A stretch of 64,000 nucleotides of DNA. It comes from Sphingomonas rubra (GTDB lineage: Bacteria; Pseudomonadota; Alphaproteobacteria; Sphingomonadales; Sphingomonadaceae). The translations under genes were made by a program, and so were the position numbers. Location: positions 186,001 through 250,000 of the forward strand of contig NZ_FOXP01000001.1 of NCBI RefSeq assembly GCF_900115745.1, in the 5' to 3' direction. The notes under the pieces are model-generated. The model worked only from the letters and a program-made list of their open reading frames with translations. It did no database searches and was not told where the DNA came from. Positions 56,068 through 64,000 of this stretch are shown one piece after another. Each line of letters starts with the position of its first letter. Positions within the stretch are counted from its first letter, which is position 1.

Positions 56068-58434
56068 ATGGCCAGCCTCACCCCGACCCGCACCGCCGCG
56101 ATTGTCGCGACCCTCGCTGGCGCGGTGGCGGGCGGCGTGGTGCTCGCGGTCGCCGGCAGCTGGGTCGCCGCCGCCGGCTTCCTGGCCGCCGCCATCGTTT
56201 CCGCGGGCATCGTCGTCGCCTGGCGGCTGCTCGCACCCGTCGCCCCGCCCGGCGCGCGCGCACTCGATTGGTCGGTGACGCGCGAGGTCGCCGATGCGGG
56301 CGGCGATCCGATCGCCGTCACCGATCGCACCGGCCTTCTCGTCTGCGCCAACCACGCCTACGAGGCATATTTCTCGGACCTGCCGACGCCGCCCGGCCTG
56401 CCGCTCGACGACGACGCGGGTGAGCGGCTCGCCATCGCCGCCAAGGCCGCCTGGCGCGACGGACGTGCCGCCGCCGACCTCGCCCGCGGCGGCATCCCGC
56501 TCGCCGTCACCGTCACCCGCACCGGCGACGAGGCGGATCTGCTCGTCTGGCGCTTCGCCGAGCACCGCGAGGAGGACGTCGCTCGCCGCCTGGAGATCGC
56601 GCTCTCCACCCAGGTCGGCGAGCGGCTGGGCGAGGTCGGCGTGATGGCCGCGCTGCTCACCGCCGACGGCGAGGTCCGCAACGCCAACCGCGTCCTCTCG
56701 GCCCGTGCCCTGGGCGAGCAGGGCAGCCTCGTCGGCCGCGACTTCGCCCGCACCCTCATCACCGACAGCCGCGGCCTGGTTCGGTTCGAGCGCGAGGGGC
56801 TGGAGGGCACGCCGCTGCGCCTCGTCCAGCTGCCGCTGCCCGGTGTCGGCGCGGGCATCGGCGACGGGGCGATCCTGGTCGCGCTGCTCGACGACCATGA
56901 CGACGCGCCCGCCGTCGGGGCGTCGGCGGCCGAGCATGTCCGCAGCCTCGTCTCGCTGATGCCGTTCGGGATCGCGCTGGTCGATCGCGAGGGCCGCTTC
57001 ATCCAGATGAACGACGCCTTTGCCCGTGCCGCCGGCGTCGCGCCCGCCGAGGCGCCCGTCTATCCCGGCGACTTGGTCGTGCGCGAGGACAAGGCCGCGG
57101 TGGCCGACGCGATCCGCCGCTTCGCCGGAGGCGCCACCCACTCCGCCGACATGGCCGTCCGCCTGCGCGATCACCCGGACGAGCCGGTCGCGCTCACCAT
57201 CGCGGGCGCGCGCGGCCTGGGCGAGGCCGCCGTCCTCCTCAGCCTCAAGGACAATTCGGAGGAGGTCCGCCTGAAGCGCGAGGTCGCGCAGGCGACCAAG
57301 ATGCAGGCGGTCGGCCAGCTGGCGGGCGGCGTCGCGCACGACTTCAACAACATCCTCACCGGCATCCTTGGCCACTGCGACCTGATGCTGATGCGCCACT
57401 CGCCCGGCGACAGCGATTACGACGACATCCAGCAGGTCCGCACCAACGCCAACCGCGCCGCCAGCCTGACGCGCCAGCTCCTCGCCTTCTCGCGCCAGCA
57501 GACGCTGCGCCCGCAAATCCTGCAGTTACCCGACGTGGTCTCGGAAGTGTCGTCGCTCCTCCAGCGCGTGATCGGCGAGAAGGTGCGCCTCGACGTCAGC
57601 CACGGTCGCGCGCTCGCTCCCGTCCGGGCCGATCCGGGGCAGATGGAACAGGTCGTCGTCAACCTGGCGGTCAACGCGCGCGACGCGATCCTGGCAACGG
57701 GCACCAGCGGCACGCTCACCATCAACACCTTCGCCGTGTCCGCCGCCGACGTGCGCGCGATGGGCACCGACATCCTGCCCCCGGCCGACTACACCGCCCT
57801 GTCGGTCAGCGACACCGGCACCGGTATCCCTGCCGAGGTGCTGCCCAAGATCTTCGAGCCGTTCTTCACCACCAAGGAACTCGGCAAGGGCACCGGCCTC
57901 GGCCTTTCCACCGTCTACGGGATCGTCAAGCAGTCGGGCGGCTGGATCTTCGCCGATTCGAAGCCGGGGCAGGGCGCCACCTTCACCATCTACCTGCCCG
58001 TCCACACCGCCGCCGTCGCCGAGCCGCTGCGCACCGCCGCGCGCCCCGCTCCGCGCAGCGGCAGCTGGGGGCAGGGCACGGTGCTGCTCGTCGAGGACGA
58101 GGACATGGTGCGCGCCGTCGCCGAGCGCGCGCTGGTGCGCCAGGGCTACACCGTCCTCACCGCCGAGAACGGGGAGGCGGCGCTGGACCTGCTCGCCACC
58201 GTCGATCGGCCCGATCTGCTCATCTCCGACGTGATGATGCCGGTGCTCGACGGCCCCACCATGGCGCGCCGGGTGCGGGAGAAATACCCCGACATGCCCG
58301 TCCTCTTCATGTCGGGCTATGCCGAGGAGCAGCTGCGCCGCCTGATCGACATCGACCATGTCCGCTTCATGCCCAAACCCTTCTCGGTCCAGCAGCTCGC
58401 CGACGCCGCGCGCGACGCACTGGCGACGCGATAA
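56068..58434 (+). CDS. cckA: CckA-like hybrid histidine kinase (cell-cycle control)
   Basis: This 788-residue protein has two N-terminal transmembrane helices (about residues 9-55) and PAS-like domains. The histidine kinase core has His424 in [18 protein letters not shown]. The ATPase domain shows [27 protein letters not shown] and [11 protein letters not shown]. The C-terminal receiver domain has phospho-acceptor Asp721 ([13 protein letters not shown]). The [27 protein letters not shown] region, then a DYDDIQQVR segment, closely resembles CckA, which feeds the CtrA phosphorelay through ChpT. I chose the ATG at 56068. An upstream ATG at 55987 would add 27 unconserved residues. Confidence 0.9.
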   Translation: MASLTPTRTAAIVATLAGAVAGGVVLAVAGSWVAAAGFLAAAIVSAGIVVAWRLLAPVAPPGARALDWSVTREVADAGGDPIAVTDRTGLLVCANHAYEAYFSDLPTPPGLPLDDDAGERLAIAAKAAWRDGRAAADLARGGIPLAVTVTRTGDEADLLVWRFAEHREEDVARRLEIALSTQVGERLGEVGVMAALLTADGEVRNANRVLSARALGEQGSLVGRDFARTLITDSRGLVRFEREGLEGTPLRLVQLPLPGVGAGIGDGAILVALLDDHDDAPAVGASAAEHVRSLVSLMPFGIALVDREGRFIQMNDAFARAAGVAPAEAPVYPGDLVVREDKAAVADAIRRFAGGATHSADMAVRLRDHPDEPVALTIAGARGLGEAAVLLSLKDNSEEVRLKREVAQATKMQAVGQLAGGVAHDFNNILTGILGHCDLMLMRHSPGDSDYDDIQQVRTNANRAASLTRQLLAFSRQQTLRPQILQLPDVVSEVSSLLQRVIGEKVRLDVSHGRALAPVRADPGQMEQVVVNLAVNARDAILATGTSGTLTINTFAVSAADVRAMGTDILPPADYTALSVSDTGTGIPAEVLPKIFEPFFTTKELGKGTGLGLSTVYGIVKQSGGWIFADSKPGQGATFTIYLPVHTAAVAEPLRTAARPAPRSGSWGQGTVLLVEDEDMVRAVAERALVRQGYTVLTAENGEAALDLLATVDRPDLLISDVMMPVLDGPTMARRVREKYPDMPVLFMSGYAEEQLRRLIDIDHVRFMPKPFSVQQLADAARDALATR

Positions 58435-58479
58435 GGCCTTTGTTGCCAAGCCGTTCCGATACCGGCTAGGGCGTGCGTG

Positions 58480-58830
58480 ATGACCGCGCGCAAACAGATC
58501 CTGATCGTCGAGGACGAGCCCCTGATCGCCATGATGCTCGAGGATTTCCTCGACGTGCTTGATCAGGACGTCGCCGGCACCGCCGACAGCGTCGCCACCG
58601 CGCTTGAACGCGTCGGTGGCGGCGGTATCGACGCCGCGATCCTCGACGTCAACCTGCGCGGCGGCGAGAAGAGCACGCCGATCGCCGAGGCGCTGGCCGA
58701 CGCCGGCGTTCCCTTCGTCTTCGCCACCGGCGGCGGCGACGAGAGCGTCGACGAACGCTTCCGCTCCCGCCCCGTCCTCCAGAAGCCGTTCACCATGGAC
58801 GGCGTCGCCCGGGCGCTCGCCTCGCTGTAG
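58480..58830 (+). CDS. Single-domain response regulator
   Basis: This 116-residue stand-alone receiver domain has the acidic pocket in ILIVEDEPLIAMML, the phospho-acceptor Asp56 in AAILDVNLRGG and the conserved Lys in VLQKPFTMDGV. It has no output domain. It lies 45 bp downstream of the cckA-like kinase on the same strand, so it may exchange phosphate with it or with another kinase. That link is inferred from position only. The ATG at 58480 is preferred to the adjacent GTG at 58477. Confidence 0.9.
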   Translation: MTARKQILIVEDEPLIAMMLEDFLDVLDQDVAGTADSVATALERVGGGGIDAAILDVNLRGGEKSTPIAEALADAGVPFVFATGGGDESVDERFRSRPVLQKPFTMDGVARALASL

Positions 58831-58856
58831 CGGCTCGTCGGCCTTTCGCGGCGCCG

Positions 58857-59090
58857 ATGTCCGCGCTTCGCCGCCACGCCCTGCTTCTCTCCGCCGTCGT
58901 CGCGGTGGTTCTCGTCGCGACCGCGCTCGGCGGCGGTTTCGCCGTCGCGACCACGCTTGTCGCCCTTCCGCTGGTCGCCCGGCGTTACGACAATCATACC
59001 GGCAGCCTGCTGCTCCTCGCCGTCCTGTTCGACCTCGTCGTCCTCGTCATGGTCCTGCTGATCGCGCTCATGGCGATGCACGGGCGGTAG
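58857..59090 (+). CDS. Small membrane protein (putative)
   Basis: This 77-residue protein is almost entirely hydrophobic. One helix is at about 8-30 (LLLSAVVAVVLVATALGGGF), a second at about 32-41 and a third at about 50-74 (LLLLAVLFDLVVLVMVLLIA). A charged RRYDNHTG turn lies between. No family is recognised. It starts 26 bp after the response regulator stop, with no clear ribosome-binding site. It could be a real small inner-membrane protein or a chance open frame in GC-rich DNA. Confidence 0.5.
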   Translation: MSALRRHALLLSAVVAVVLVATALGGGFAVATTLVALPLVARRYDNHTGSLLLLAVLFDLVVLVMVLLIALMAMHGR

Positions 59091-59154
59091 CCGCCGCGCG
59101 GATCATAACGCAATCGTCACGGAACTCGGAGTGGGGGCGGCGCGCTTGCGCGAT

Positions 59155-59949
59155 ATGACCGACATAGCCCCATCGCCCGTCGCGATCGTCACCGGCGGCG
59201 AGTCCGGGATCGGCGCCGCGTGCGTCGTCGCCCTGGCCCGCACCGGCACTCGCGTCGTCTTCACCTATTTCAAGGATGTCGCCGCCGCGGCGCACGTCCG
59301 CGACGAGGCCGGTGGCGAGGCGCACGCGCTCCCCGTCCAATGCGACGTCGGCGACGAGCAGCAGGTCGAGGCGCTGTTCGCCGCCGCGGAGAAGGCGTTC
59401 GGCCGCGTCACCCGGCTGGTCAACTCGGCCGGGCTCAACATGAGCGGCGTCCGTCTGGTCGACATGCCGCTCGCCCAGTTCGATCGCGTGCTCCACGCCG
59501 ACCTGATCGGCCCCTTCCTCACCTGCCGCCGCTTTGCCCAGGCGCTGACCAAACTGGGCAAGGGGCAGGGCAACGGGCAGGGTGGCCGCATCGTCAACAT
59601 CTCGTCGATCCACGAACGCGCGCCGCGCGCCGGCGGCGTCGACTATGACGCGGCCAAGGGCGGCCTCGCGCAGCTCACCGCCACCCTCGCGCTCGAACTC
59701 GCGCCGCAGCGGATCGCGGTCAACGGCGTCGCGCCGGGAATGATCCTGACGCCGATGAACCAGCACGCCGTCGACGACGTCGCTTATCGCCGCAAGCTGG
59801 AGGCCAACATTCCCTGGGGCCGCGCCGGTACACCGGACGAGGTCGCCGCGCTCGTCGCCTTTCTCCTCTCGCCCGCCGCCGACTATATCACCGGCACCAC
59901 CGTGACGATCGACGGCGCCCTGTCGCTCACCGTCGCGCAAGGGGCCTGA
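59155..59949 (+). CDS. Short-chain dehydrogenase/reductase (SDR)
   Basis: This 264-residue classical SDR has the cofactor motif TGGESGIGAACV (residues 13-24) and the NSAGLN segment. The catalytic Ser is in VNISSIHERAP, the Tyr-x-x-x-Lys is in DYDAAKGGLAQ, and IAVNGVAPGMILTPMN follows. Such enzymes oxidise or reduce alcohols and sugars. The neighbours (a GH130-like protein and an IlvD/EDD-family dehydratase) suggest a sugar dehydrogenase role, but sequence does not settle this. I prefer the ATG at 59155 over a GTG 8 codons upstream. Confidence 0.9.
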   Translation: MTDIAPSPVAIVTGGESGIGAACVVALARTGTRVVFTYFKDVAAAAHVRDEAGGEAHALPVQCDVGDEQQVEALFAAAEKAFGRVTRLVNSAGLNMSGVRLVDMPLAQFDRVLHADLIGPFLTCRRFAQALTKLGKGQGNGQGGRIVNISSIHERAPRAGGVDYDAAKGGLAQLTATLALELAPQRIAVNGVAPGMILTPMNQHAVDDVAYRRKLEANIPWGRAGTPDEVAALVAFLLSPAADYITGTTVTIDGALSLTVAQGA

Positions 59950-59958
59950 GAGAGCGTC

Positions 59959-60873
59959 ATGCCGACCTACGCCGTGGAACAGATCGACGCCGTCACCATC
60001 GCGCCCGGCTCGCCGCTCGACGGCATGGACCTGATGAGCCCATACGTCTGGCGGGAGGGCGGCCGTTACCGGATGCTCGTGCGCGGCGTGCCCAATCCGA
60101 TGGGCCCGCACGACCCGACCGGCGTGATCGCCGCGGGATGGAGCGACGACGGCCTCGCCTTCACCCTCGATCCCGATCTCGCCATCACGCCCGGCACCGA
60201 CCCGGCCGATCCCGACGCGGGCGGGTGCGAGGACCCCACCGTCGTGATCGACGACGACGGCGGCTACGTCATCTATTATACCGGCGTCGATGCCGCCCGC
60301 ACGCAGGGCGTGATGATCGTCGCCACCGGTTCGTCGCTGGATGCCTTGCGGAAGCGCCGCATCGTCCTCCCCGCCCCGCCGGGGGAGGGAAACATCAAGG
60401 AAGCCACCGTCGTCCGCACGCCCGCGGGCGACTGGCGCCTGTTCTACGAATATGCAGCGACCGAGGAGGGCGGCGTCGGCGCCTCCCGTATCGGTCTCGC
60501 CGGAGCGACGATGCTCCACGATCGCTGGACCTCCGTCGCCGATCCCTTTCCCATCCGTGCCGATTCCTGGGACAATTGGCACCTGTCGACCGGCCCGATC
60601 TGCAGGATGCCGAGCGCCGACCCCGTCATGTTCTACAACGGCGCCACCGTCGACGCGCGCTGGCGGATCGGCTGGATCAGCTTCTCCGACGATTATGCGA
60701 CGGTGACGGGGCGGGGGCTCGAACCCGTCATCCTGCCGCCGCCACCTGTCGAGCGCGGCAAGACCGACATCGCCTTCGCCGGCTCGACCGTGGTCGAGGA
60801 CGACATGATCTCGCTCTATTATTCGCTGGAGGACCGCACGCTGCGCCGCGCTCGCATCCGCTACTACGCGTAA
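59959..60873 (+). CDS. GH130-like glycosidase or phosphorylase
   Basis: This 304-residue protein has a five-bladed propeller-like repeat pattern. Motifs typical of glycoside hydrolase family 130 are MSPYVWREGGRYRMLVRGVP, the catalytic-type GGCEDPTVVIDDD and VIYYTGVDAA. IKEATVVRTPAGDWRLFYEY and IAFAGSTVVEDDMISLYYS follow. GH130 enzymes are beta-mannoside phosphorylases or hydrolases. There is no signal peptide, which suggests cytoplasmic use of imported sugars. It starts 9 bp after the SDR stop, and a dehydratase gene follows 43 bp later. Confidence 0.82.
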   Translation: MPTYAVEQIDAVTIAPGSPLDGMDLMSPYVWREGGRYRMLVRGVPNPMGPHDPTGVIAAGWSDDGLAFTLDPDLAITPGTDPADPDAGGCEDPTVVIDDDGGYVIYYTGVDAARTQGVMIVATGSSLDALRKRRIVLPAPPGEGNIKEATVVRTPAGDWRLFYEYAATEEGGVGASRIGLAGATMLHDRWTSVADPFPIRADSWDNWHLSTGPICRMPSADPVMFYNGATVDARWRIGWISFSDDYATVTGRGLEPVILPPPPVERGKTDIAFAGSTVVEDDMISLYYSLEDRTLRRARIRYYA

Positions 60874-60916
60874 TAAGCTTGCGCCGAACCGAGGTCCGGC
60901 GACATAGGCGTTCGCC

Positions 60917-62635
60917 ATGACCCAGTTCGACAAGTCCCGCCTGCCCAGCCGCCACGTCTCCGTCGGCCCAGAACGCGCGCCCCACCGCAGCTATTACTAC
61001 GCCATGGGCATCTCGGAGGAGGAGATCGCCCGCCCGTTCGTGGCGCTCGCCTCGGCCGGCAACAACTCCGCGCCGTGCAACACCACGCTCGACGCGCAGG
61101 CCGATGCCGCGCAGGCGGGCGTGATCCAGGGCGGCGGCCTGCCGCGCCGCTTCAACACCATCACCGTCACCGACGGCATCGCCATGGGCCACCAGGGCAT
61201 GAAATCCTCGCTGGTCAGCCGCGAGGTGATCGCCGATTCGGTCGAGTTGTCCGTCCGCGGCCATTGCTACGACGCGCTGGTCGGCTTTGCGGGCTGCGAC
61301 AAGTCGCTGCCGGGCATGATGATGGCGATGCTGCGCCTCAACGTGCCCTCCGTCTTCGTTTATGGCGGCTCGATCCTCCCCGGCCGCTTCCAGAACCGCG
61401 ATGTCACCGTGATCGACGTGTTCGAGGTCGTCGGTCGCTACGCCGCCGGCGCCTGCCCGCTGGAGGAGGTGCACGCGCTGGAGAAGGTGGCGTGCCCCGG
61501 CCACGGCGCCTGCGGGGGCCAGTTCACCGCCAACACCATGGCCTGCGTCGGCGAGGCGATCGGCCTGTCGCTGCCCAACAGCAACATGGTGCCCGCGCCC
61601 TACACCTCGCGCGAGCAGATCGCCGTCGCCGCCGGCGCGCAGGTGATGGAACTGATCGCGCGGCAACTGCGCCCGCGCGACATCTGCACCCGCGCCGCCT
61701 TCGTCAACGCCGCCCGCGTCGTCGCCGCCACCGGCGGCTCCACCAACGCCGCGCTCCATCTGCCCGCGATGGCGAGCGAGGCGGGGATCGACTTCGACCT
61801 CCACGACGTCGCCGACGCGTTCAAGTCGGCCCCCTACATTGCCGACCTCAAGCCCGGCGGCCGATACGTCGCCAAGGACATGTACGAGGCGGGCGGCGTC
61901 TACATGCTGATGAAGACCATGCTCGCCCACGACCTGCTCGACGGCGACTGCCTGACCGTCACCGGCCGCACGCTGGCTGAGAATATCGACCAGGTCACCT
62001 GGAACCCCGACCAGAAGGTCATCTACGACGTCGCGACGCCGCTCAGCCCCACCGGCGGCGTCGTCGGCCTGCGCGGCACACTTGCCCCCGACGGCGCGAT
62101 CGTGAAGGTCGCCGGCATGCACCGCCTCCAGTTCGAGGGGCCGGCGCGCGTCTTCGACTGCGAGGAGGATTGCTTCGCCGCCGTCGAGGCGCGCGCGGTC
62201 GCGGAAGGGGAGGTGCTCGTCATCCGCTACGAGGGTCCCAAGGGCGGGCCCGGCATGCGCGAGATGCTGTCCACCACCGCCGCGCTCTACGGCCTGGGAA
62301 TGGGCGAGAAGGTCGCGCTCATCACCGACGGCCGCTTCTCCGGCGCCACCCGCGGCTTCTGCATCGGCCATGTCGGGCCGGAGGCGGCGGATGGCGGCCC
62401 GATCGCGCTGGTCGAGGACGGCGACACCATCCGCATCGACGCGGAGGCGGGCACGATCGACCTCCTCGTCGACGACGCAACGCTCGCCGCCCGCCGCGCC
62501 GCCTGGCTCCCCCGCGTCAACGATTACGGCTCGGGCGCCTTGTGGCGCTATGCGCGCACCGTCGGTCCCGCCTGCAAGGGCGCGCTGACCCATCCCGGCG
62601 CGCGTGAGGAACGCCATGTCTACGCCGATATCTGA
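60917..62635 (+). CDS. ilvD: Dihydroxy-acid dehydratase (IlvD/EDD family)
   Basis: This 572-residue iron-sulfur dehydratase has the cluster cysteines in [25 protein letters not shown] and [35 protein letters not shown] and a C-terminal [23 protein letters not shown] region complete the family pattern. It fits IlvD, the penultimate step of valine and isoleucine synthesis. The same family also contains sugar-acid dehydratases, and the SDR and GH130 neighbours leave that option open. The downstream gene starts one base after its stop. Confidence 0.9.
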   Translation: MTQFDKSRLPSRHVSVGPERAPHRSYYYAMGISEEEIARPFVALASAGNNSAPCNTTLDAQADAAQAGVIQGGGLPRRFNTITVTDGIAMGHQGMKSSLVSREVIADSVELSVRGHCYDALVGFAGCDKSLPGMMMAMLRLNVPSVFVYGGSILPGRFQNRDVTVIDVFEVVGRYAAGACPLEEVHALEKVACPGHGACGGQFTANTMACVGEAIGLSLPNSNMVPAPYTSREQIAVAAGAQVMELIARQLRPRDICTRAAFVNAARVVAATGGSTNAALHLPAMASEAGIDFDLHDVADAFKSAPYIADLKPGGRYVAKDMYEAGGVYMLMKTMLAHDLLDGDCLTVTGRTLAENIDQVTWNPDQKVIYDVATPLSPTGGVVGLRGTLAPDGAIVKVAGMHRLQFEGPARVFDCEEDCFAAVEARAVAEGEVLVIRYEGPKGGPGMREMLSTTAALYGLGMGEKVALITDGRFSGATRGFCIGHVGPEAADGGPIALVEDGDTIRIDAEAGTIDLLVDDATLAARRAAWLPRVNDYGSGALWRYARTVGPACKGALTHPGAREERHVYADI

Positions 62636-62636
62636 G

Positions 62637-64000
62637 ATGCACCACCGTTGATCCCGCCCGACGGCCAGCCGATCCTCACCGCCGCCGCGATGCGCGCCGC
62701 GGAGCAGGCGCACGGCGACCTCTCCGCCCTGATGGACCGCGCCGGCCGGGCCGTGGCGCAGGCGGTGGCCCGGCTGGCGGGCCCGTCCCCCGTGCTGATC
62801 CTGTGCGGCCCCGGTAACAACGGCGGCGACGGCTACGTCGCCGCGGCCGCGCTCGCCGCGGCGGGCCACGCCGTCCGCCTCGCCGCCGTGGCGCCACCCA
62901 CCACCGATCTCGCCCGTGCCGCCGCCGCGCGCTGGACCGGGCGCGTCGAGACGCTCGCCAACGCGCAGCCCGCCCCCGTGCTGGTCGACGCGCTGTTCGG
63001 CACCGGCCTCTCGCGCCTGCTTGGGCACGCGATCACGGCGCCCTGGCACCGCCTCGCCGCCGCGGCGCAACTCCACGTCGCCGTCGACCTGCCGAGCGGC
63101 ATCGCAAGCGACGACGGCGCCGTCCTCTCCACGCCGCCGCCCGCGCAGGTCACGCTTGCCCTCGCCGCGCTCAAGCCTGCCCATCTGCTGCAACCCGCCG
63201 CGCGCTACGCCGGCACCGTCCGCCTGCTCGACCTCGGCATCGCCGCACCCTCGTCCTGCCACGCCATCGCCGCCCCGACCTTGCCCGAACCCGGCCCCGA
63301 CAGCCACAAGTTCACCCGCGGCATGGTCGCGGTGGTCGGCGGCGCGATGGCCGGCGCGGGCGAGCTCGCCGCGCTCGCCGCGATGCGCGCGGGTGCCGGC
63401 TACGTCGTCCATCTCGGCGACGGGCAGGGGCCGCCGCACGCGCTGGTCCGCAAGCCCTGGAGCCCCGCCGCGCTCGACGATCCGCGCATCGGCGCCGTGG
63501 TGATCGGCCCCGGCCTCGGCCGCGACGCCGCCGCCCATACGCGGCTCGACGCCGCACTCGCCACCGACCGCCCGTTGGTCATCGACGGCGACGCCCTCCA
63601 CCTGCTCGACCTCGACCGCCTCGCCGACCGCCAAGCCGCCGCGATCCTCACCCCCCATGCTGGCGAGTTCGCCGCGCTGTTCGGAAAAGGGCAGGGGAGC
63701 AAGATCGATCGCACCCTCGCCGCGGCCGCCCGCGCCCGCGCGATCGTCGTCCACAAGGGCCCCGACACCGTCATCGCCGCCCCGGACGGCCGCGCCGTGG
63801 TCGCTGGCGACGCCGACGATTGGCTCTCGACCGCCGGCAGCGGCGACGTGCTGGCGGGCGCCACCGGCGCGACGCTGGCGAGCGGCGTCGCCGCGCTGGA
63901 CGCGGCCGCCGCCGCCGTCTGGCTCCACGGCCGGGCCGCGCGCCGCTGCGGTCGATCCTTCATTGCCGACGACCTCGCCGCCGCGCTATCGCGCGTCCGA
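62637..64000 (+). CDS. nnr: Bifunctional NAD(P)HX epimerase/dehydratase, partial (C-terminus off the right edge)
   Basis: The frame is open from the ATG at 62637 to the edge, 454 complete codons. The N-terminal epimerase domain has CGPGNNGGDGYVAA, VDALFGTGL and VAVDLPSGI. The C-terminal ADP-dependent dehydratase domain shows KFTRGMVAVVGG, VVIGPGLGRD, LVIDGDALHLL, LTPHAGEFAALFG and STAGSGDVLAGATGA. The enzyme repairs hydrated NAD(P)H. The family is about 460-500 residues, so only the last few residues are missing. The ATG is one base after the ilvD stop, suggesting coupling. Confidence 0.94.

Noticed and set aside
59068..60933. Long minus-strand frame opposite the SDR and GH130 genes
   Set aside because: Antisense to two recognisable enzymes and without any domain signature.
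60728..63928. Very long minus-strand open frame (over 1000 codons) opposite the GH130, ilvD and nnr genes
   Set aside because: It is antisense to well-recognised genes, has Gly/Arg/Ala-rich composition without domains, and arises because GC-rich codon use leaves few stops on the opposite strand.

Overview
The window looks like a chromosomal segment of a high-GC alphaproteobacterium of the order Sphingomonadales (Sphingomonas-like). Three things point there: strongly G/C-ending codons, alphaproteobacterial gene neighbourhoods (lptD-surA-pdxA-rsmA; trpG-trpD-trpC-moaC-moeA-lexA; a CckA-type hybrid kinase; an HdaA-like protein next to ppk), and a LexA operator of the alphaproteobacterial GTTC-N7-GTTC type. 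I see no phage, transposase, plasmid or CRISPR genes. The content is core or near-core chromosome.

Layout. 1-2.9 kb: a methyltransferase cut by the left edge, divergent from comF, grxC, a nitrilase-family gene and a DUF1178 gene, then tRNA-Arg(CCT). 3.1-14.2 kb (minus strand): a secreted CocE-type hydrolase, then a cluster read as ppiD-like, trpE, trpG, trpD, trpC, moaC, moeA, lexA, with a small exported protein on the opposite strand between trpE and trpG. 14.3-20.2 kb: tpiA, DUF4142, an M17 peptidase, rimO, anmK and a very small protein. 20.4-24.2 kb (minus): an unknown protein, MoxR ATPase, CHAP hydrolase and VWA protein. 24.5-33 kb: S9 peptidase, asd, nfeD/qmcA, guaB, an rRNA m5C methyltransferase and a TPR protein. 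33.2-38.7 kb (minus): lptD, surA, pdxA, rsmA. 38.9-44.8 kb: pepA, holC, ndk and a GNAT gene, facing purM, purN and a membrane protein. 44.9-51.5 kb: a DUF2066-like gene, hdaA, ppk1, ppx, smpB and a DUF2062 gene. 51.6-64 kb: two tandem M13 metallopeptidases, a CckA-like kinase, a stand-alone receiver, a small membrane protein, an SDR, a GH130-like protein, ilvD, and an NAD(P)HX repair gene cut by the right edge.

Working together, the genes cover tryptophan synthesis (trpE, G, D, C), molybdenum cofactor (moaC, moeA), purines (purM, purN, guaB), outer-membrane biogenesis (lptD, surA), polyphosphate turnover (ppk1, ppx) and cell-cycle or replication control (cckA, hdaA, holC). Many neighbours are coupled by ATGA, GTGA or TGATG overlaps.

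The most distinctive structure is non-coding. A family of roughly 80-110 bp palindromic repeats, each with two hairpin arms around a spacer, occurs about a dozen times between genes, including at five of the seven convergent gene junctions. A different palindromic element of about 94 bp lies inside the 3' end of trpG and is translated as a C-terminal tail while the ATGA overlap with trpD is kept. I did not find a clearly novel multi-gene system. The MoxR/CHAP/VWA/unknown cluster and the SDR/GH130/dehydratase cluster are the best candidates for unassigned function.
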